From assembly GCA_040755615.1 (NCBI GenBank), contig JBFMAL010000047.1, positions 1-16,774 on the forward strand: a stretch of 16,774 nucleotides of DNA. The letters run 5' to 3'. Positions 13,575 through 16,774 of this stretch are shown here, in pieces. Each line of letters starts with the position of its first letter. Position 1 is the first letter of the stretch. The translations under genes and the position numbers were made by a program. The notes under the pieces are model-generated. The model was not told the origin of the DNA, made no database searches, and worked only from the letters and a program-made list of their open reading frames with translations. This stretch comes from DYEP01 sp040755615 (lineage in GTDB: Bacteria; Bacillota; Sulfobacillia; DUSP01; DYEP01).

Positions 13575-14969
13575 ATGTTGTCAAGGCCTCCGGCGGAGCC
13601 TTACCGCATCAAGATGGTCGAGCCGCTCAAGCTAACCACCCGCGAGGAAAGACAGGCGCTGATCAAGTCGGCGGGTTATAACCCGTTCCTGCTTAAGTCG
13701 CAAGACGTGTATATAGATCTCCTCACTGACAGCGGTACGTCTGCGATGAGCGACAACCAGTGGGCCAGTTTACTGCTGGGAGACGAGTCCTATGCCGGCA
13801 GCAGGAGCTTCGACAGCCTGAGACAGGCGGTAGAGGACGTGTTCGGCTTTAAGTATGTCCTGCCCACCCACCAGGGGCGGGCGGCGGAGAACATCCTCTT
13901 TCTTACCCTGGTTAAGGAAGGTCAGATCGTACCCAACAACATGCATTTCGATACCACCAAGGCTCATGTGATGAACAAGCGCGGCAGGCCGCTCGACCTG
14001 GTAATAGATGCCGCATACGTGGCCTCTGACACCTCTCCGTTCAAGGGGGACATGGATACGGACAAGCTTGACCAGCTTCTAAGAACCCAGAGAGACGAGG
14101 TACCCCTGGTGATGCTTACGATCACCTGCAACAGCGCGGGAGGCCAGCCTGTATCCATGGCGAACATCCGGGAGGTCTCAAAGGTCTGCAGGAAGTACGG
14201 GGTGCCTTTCTTCATTGACGCCTGCCGGTTTGCAGAGAATGCTTTTTTCATACGCGAACGGGAACGCGGATATGAAAACGCCTCTATTGCGGACATCGCA
14301 AGAGAGATGTTTTCGTATGCTGATGGATGCACTATGAGCGCGAAGAAAGACGCGCTGGTGAACATCGGTGGTTTTCTGGCAACCAATGACGAGAAGATCT
14401 ACAGGGCCGCGACCGTGTGGTGTGTGCTGTTCGAGGGTTTTCCGACCTACGGTGGCCTGGCAGGACGGGACATGGAAGCGACAGCCAGGGGTCTTTACGA
14501 GGTGTTAAGCCTTGATTACCTTTCCGAGCGCATCGGGCAGGTGAGGTACCTTGCGGACAGGCTCAAGGAGCAAGGTATCCCGCTGGTCGAGCCTACGGGG
14601 GGTCATGGCGTGTATATCGATGCACAAAAGATGCTTTGCCACATCCCAAAGGATCGGTTCCCAGCATGGGCTCTCTCAGTGGCGCTGTATATAGAGGGAG
14701 GCATAAGAGGTGTGGAGATCGGCTCTGTGCTGTCTGGCAGAAGACCCGACGGGGAGAATGACTACGCCAGGATGGAGCTGGTGCGCCTCGCTATTCCCCG
14801 GCGCGTGTACACCGACCGTCACATGGACGTAGTGGTGGCCGCCGCGGCAGCGGTAAATGACAAGGCATCCGGCATTCCGGGCTTTCGGTTTGTGGAAGAG
14901 CCTCCGATTCTCAGGCATTTCACCGCCAAGTTTGAACCTGTGGGGGGTAGAGCAGGTGTCCTTTTCTGA
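13575..14969 (+). CDS. tnaA: Tryptophanase (L-tryptophan indole-lyase)
   Basis: A 464-residue PLP enzyme that splits L-tryptophan into indole, pyruvate and ammonia. It aligns end to end with tryptophanase and tyrosine phenol-lyase: YIDLLTDSGTSAMSD, YAGSRSF, VLPTHQGRAAEN, TCNSAGGQPVSMAN, IDACRFAEN (Asp215, Arg218 at PLP) and MSAKKDA with the PLP lysine at Lys258. Overall wording is often like tyrosine phenol-lyase, but the specificity positions are of tryptophanase type: Asp126 in FDTTKAH (Thr in phenol-lyase), Ile382 in VEIGS (Arg381 in phenol-lyase) and His448 in ILRHFTAK (Phe in phenol-lyase). ATG 13575 follows GGAGGGG at 13559-13565, inside yvcK. The 3' end overlaps whiA by 14 bases, and the last residues VGGRAGVLF are an extension. 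No tnaC leader or tryptophan permease gene adjoins it. Confidence 0.93.
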   Translation: MLSRPPAEPYRIKMVEPLKLTTREERQALIKSAGYNPFLLKSQDVYIDLLTDSGTSAMSDNQWASLLLGDESYAGSRSFDSLRQAVEDVFGFKYVLPTHQGRAAENILFLTLVKEGQIVPNNMHFDTTKAHVMNKRGRPLDLVIDAAYVASDTSPFKGDMDTDKLDQLLRTQRDEVPLVMLTITCNSAGGQPVSMANIREVSKVCRKYGVPFFIDACRFAENAFFIRERERGYENASIADIAREMFSYADGCTMSAKKDALVNIGGFLATNDEKIYRAATVWCVLFEGFPTYGGLAGRDMEATARGLYEVLSLDYLSERIGQVRYLADRLKEQGIPLVEPTGGHGVYIDAQKMLCHIPKDRFPAWALSVALYIEGGIRGVEIGSVLSGRRPDGENDYARMELVRLAIPRRVYTDRHMDVVVAAAAAVNDKASGIPGFRFVEEPPILRHFTAKFEPVGGRAGVLF

Positions 14970-15867
14970 AGCGATCAAGGCCGAACTGTCCCGACACTAC
15001 CCGGAAAGCAGCTGCTGTGCCAGGGCGGAGCTTCTCGGCCTTCTTCGTACGGCGGGCCATCTCTACATATTGGGGAACGGAGGCGGGAACCTTGAGGTGT
15101 CCACCGAGTACCCTTCTGTCGCCAGGCATGTATTCTCAATTTTGAAGGACGAGTTCTTTGTGCACTCGGAGGTGCTCTTCAGGAAAGAAAAGCGGCTCCG
15201 GCGCGCCAACGTATACCTGGTTCGGGTCAAGGGGCGCAAGGCCCTGGAGATAGTGGAGAGGCTCGGCGCGCTCACTACCGCGCCTCTAGGGTCTGTATCC
15301 TGCCGCTGTTGCGCCATGAGCTTTTTGAAGGGCAGTTTCCTGGGGGGCGGGTCGCTCTCTAGCCCGGAGAAAGGCTATCACCTAGAGATCAGGCTCGGTA
15401 CTAACGACGACACCCTGCGTCTTGCAAAGCAGGCCAGCGAGCTCCTTGATCTTAAGCCCGCCTTCCTTCAGAAGAAAGACGGCTTCATGCTGTATATCAA
15501 GGAATCCGAGCAGATCTCGGATTTCCTGAAGGCGGTGGGGGCCAGCTCCACGCTGTTTCACTATGAGGAAGTGAGGGTGGTTAAAGACCTCAAGGGGATG
15601 GTCAACAGGCTGGTCAATTGTGAGACTGCCAACCTCAACAAAGCAGTGGATGCTTCACTCAAACAGATCGAGGCGATCCAGGCGATAGAGGCGTCGGTAG
15701 GGCTTCACTCGCTGCCTCCGAAACTGCGGGAACTGGCCAAGCTCCGCCTGGCTCACCCCGATCTCACCCTGAAGGAGCTCGGTGAGAAGATGAACCCGAA
15801 GCTCGGCAAATCCGGAGTGAACCACAGGATGCGTCAGATCCTGAACATCGCCCGCTCTTACCAGTAG
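14956..15867 (+). CDS. whiA: Sporulation/cell-division regulator WhiA
   Basis: A 303-residue WhiA protein of normal length. The N-terminal part (SFSEAIKAELSRHYP, CCARAELLGLLRTAGHLYI) and the homing-endonuclease-like domain (SFLKGSFLGGGSLSSPEKGYHLEI, about 119-142) are followed by the C-terminal helix-turn-helix (LPPKLRELAKLRLAHPDLTLKELGEKM...SGVNHRMRQILNIA). WhiA is a transcription factor for sporulation septation in Streptomyces and affects cell division and chromosome segregation in Bacillus. GTG 14956 follows a GGGGGG run at 14942-14947 that lies within the tryptophanase gene, so the two are translated as overlapping cistrons. Instead of the usual downstream HPr-like gene, mobile-element debris follows. 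Confidence 0.95.
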   Translation: MSFSEAIKAELSRHYPESSCCARAELLGLLRTAGHLYILGNGGGNLEVSTEYPSVARHVFSILKDEFFVHSEVLFRKEKRLRRANVYLVRVKGRKALEIVERLGALTTAPLGSVSCRCCAMSFLKGSFLGGGSLSSPEKGYHLEIRLGTNDDTLRLAKQASELLDLKPAFLQKKDGFMLYIKESEQISDFLKAVGASSTLFHYEEVRVVKDLKGMVNRLVNCETANLNKAVDASLKQIEAIQAIEASVGLHSLPPKLRELAKLRLAHPDLTLKELGEKMNPKLGKSGVNHRMRQILNIARSYQ

Positions 15868-16006
15868 AAAGGAGTCCGGAGAGGGGCTGCAGATAATCGG
15901 AAGGAATTTCATTTTGAGCTCGAGGCTCAGATATATCTGAATTCGATAGAGCGTTATCTATCCATCTAAACGCTTCGGCGTATCTTTGGTAGAATCGTGG
16001 GGTTGC
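15868..16006. other. Non-coding stretch after whiA with small palindromes
   Basis: No gene is visible. TGAGC/GCTCA (15915-15929) and the perfect 14-bp palindrome TCAGATATATCTGA (15927-15940) overlap, followed by GATA...TATC at 15945-15958. None is followed by a T-run, so a standard terminator is not supported. The area is more AT-rich than the genes and marks the border to the mobile-element remains. An RBS-like AAAGGAG at 15868-15874 leads to no open frame of use. Confidence 0.5.
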
Positions 16007-16040
16007 CAAGCCGGGCGAGGCTTGCCTTCCCCGAAAGGGG
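16007..16040 (+). repeat. Two tandem hairpins at the edge of the DruA-like remnant
   Basis: CAAGCC-GGGCGA-GGCTTG (16007-16024) is a 6-bp stem with a 6-base loop. Four bases later CCCC-GAAA-GGGG (16029-16040) is a 4-bp stem closed by a GNRA-type tetraloop. They lie at the 5' side of the degraded DUF4338 gene. They could be part of the element's end or a coincidence inside former coding sequence. Confidence 0.4.
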
Positions 16041-16646
16041 CGGTGTTCGCTCCATCTGCCCTGGCGAGACAGCGTGGCATCCAAAGAATCGATCTCTGTC
16101 GATACCAGCCCCGTGCATGCAAGCCTGGCAGAACTCGGACGCATCACAGTGCTCACCGTCCTCATGCGGGCCCCACTACCTGGGCTACAAGAGCATAGTA
16201 GGGACCCAGATGAAGCAGATCGCCTTTAGCGGTAACCGACCCCTGGTGCTCGCGGGCTGGCGGGCGGCCGCCCTCAAGCTGGAGGCCCGCGACTGCTTCA
16301 TAGGTTGGAACCCCGAGCAGAGGAAGCGCTTCTTGCGTCAGGTGGCCAATAACTGCCGTTTTCTGGTGCTGCCATGGGTTAAGGTGCCCAAGCTGGCTTC
16401 CCACGCGCCCGCCCGCTTCGCCGAGACATTGCAGAGAGAGTGGCTCGCCAGGTACGGCTGCCCCCTCTGCTTGTGGAAACCTACGTCGATCCCCGCTACT
16501 TCTCCGGCACTGTCTACTGCGCGACCAATTGGATTCTGGTGAACCAGACCAAGGGCTTCACTAAACAAGGCCGGGGCTACCGCTACCACGGCCACCCTAA
16601 GGAGGTGTATGTCTACCCCCTCGAGCCAAACTTTTGTGCCATCATC
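16041..16646 (+). pseudogene. Degraded DruA-like (DUF4338) gene
   Basis: Pieces of a DUF4338/DruA-domain protein are found in different frames. One frame gives SPVHASLAELGRITVLTV (16107-16160). A second gives HYLGYKSIVGTQMKQIAFSG through GWNPEQRKRF and FLVLPWVKVPKLASHAPARF to YGCPLCL (16174-16473). From 16473 the frame shifts by -1 and continues VETYVDPRYFSGTVYCATNW, KGFTKQGRGYRYHG and the family end KEVYVYPLEPNF. Between the first two pieces about ten residues are missing, so at least one deletion and two frameshifts are present. DUF4338 genes are common as stand-alone, transposon-like copies; the domain is also part of Druantia phage defence. The 5' boundary is approximate, and the copy is surely dead. 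Confidence 0.8.
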
Positions 16647-16647
16647 G

Positions 16648-16774
16648 GATGCCGGGGACGGTGGTTAAAGTCTGCGGGATAGCGTCCAGTTCCCGTGCGA
16701 TGAGCCTGTCCAGCTTGCGGACCTGGCCTTTCAGGAAATCGATATTGCTGATGGTCATGGCCAGGGCCGTCTCC
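16648..16774 (-). pseudogene. IS110-family transposase fragment
   Basis: On the minus strand, from the right edge, the frame reads TALAMTISNIDFLKGQVRKL, then DRLIARELDAIPQTLTTVPG and I. This is the coiled-coil linker and the opening of the C-terminal (transposase_20) domain of IS110-family recombinases, which normally goes on VPGIGPV. Here it stops right after PGI, where the DruA-like remnant begins, giving Arg and a stop codon. The conserved serine-containing C-terminal domain is therefore lost, at least on this side. The N-terminal DEDD domain, if present, lies outside the window. Confidence 0.72.

Noticed and set aside
13575..14969. Calling the enzyme tyrosine phenol-lyase
   Set aside because: The specificity positions read Asp126, Ile382 and His448, as in tryptophanase, and not Thr, Arg and Phe.
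16041..16646. A working Druantia-type phage defence system
   Set aside because: Only a broken DruA-like domain is present, with no DruE helicase or other partner genes nearby.
1..16774. CRISPR array, tRNA or rRNA genes
   Set aside because: I saw no regularly spaced direct repeats and no tRNA-like T-loop/acceptor arrangement; the intergenic space is too small for rRNA.

Overview
The window looks like chromosomal DNA of a moderately GC-rich member of the Bacillota (Firmicutes), probably an anaerobic clostridial-type lineage; I cannot name the genus. The main reasons are the rapZ-yvcK-whiA block, a YtrA-type GntR regulator with a matching operator, many GTG and TTG starts behind strong G-rich ribosome binding sites, and gene overlaps of a few bases. 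Both ends of the window are scars of mobile elements: an IS1634-like transposase fragment on the left, and a decayed DruA-like (DUF4338) gene fused to an IS110-family fragment on the right.

Region 1 (378-5247, + strand) is a Ytr-like operon. A near-perfect sigma-A promoter (TTGACA, 17-base spacer, TATGAT) is followed by an inverted repeat AGTGTA-N12-TACACT that fits the operator reported for YtrA. The genes are a YtrA-like repressor, a YtrB-like ATPase with a six-helix ABC-2 permease, a second ATPase (EcsA-like) with a large 553-residue ABC exporter permease, and a small YbjQ/UPF0145 protein. In Bacillus this kind of operon responds to cell-wall antibiotics, so an envelope-stress or export role is likely. 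A 10-bp stem-loop lies between it and a convergent gene for an exported SIMPL (DUF541) protein (5295-6017, - strand).

Region 2 (6355-15867, + strand) is a run of eleven co-directional genes with gaps of at most 49 bases and several overlaps, probably one or a few transcripts. The first part encodes a lipid/diacylglycerol kinase, a PspC-type membrane protein, a free-standing pyruvate-kinase C-terminal domain, a cupin-type glucose-6-phosphate isomerase, a uroporphyrinogen-decarboxylase-fold protein without the usual catalytic residues, and an exported or membrane-anchored endonuclease/exonuclease/phosphatase. The second part is a PHP-domain phosphoesterase, rapZ, yvcK (glmR), tryptophanase and whiA.

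The most unusual point is the tryptophanase gene. It sits exactly between yvcK and whiA, its ribosome binding site lies in the end of yvcK, and its 3' end overlaps the start of whiA by 14 bases. This links indole, pyruvate and ammonia production to a conserved block of genes for envelope-precursor control and cell division. The second unusual point is the glycolysis-like trio without an obvious pathway: pyruvate-kinase C-terminal domain, cupin isomerase and URO-D-fold protein. I saw no tRNA, rRNA or CRISPR array.
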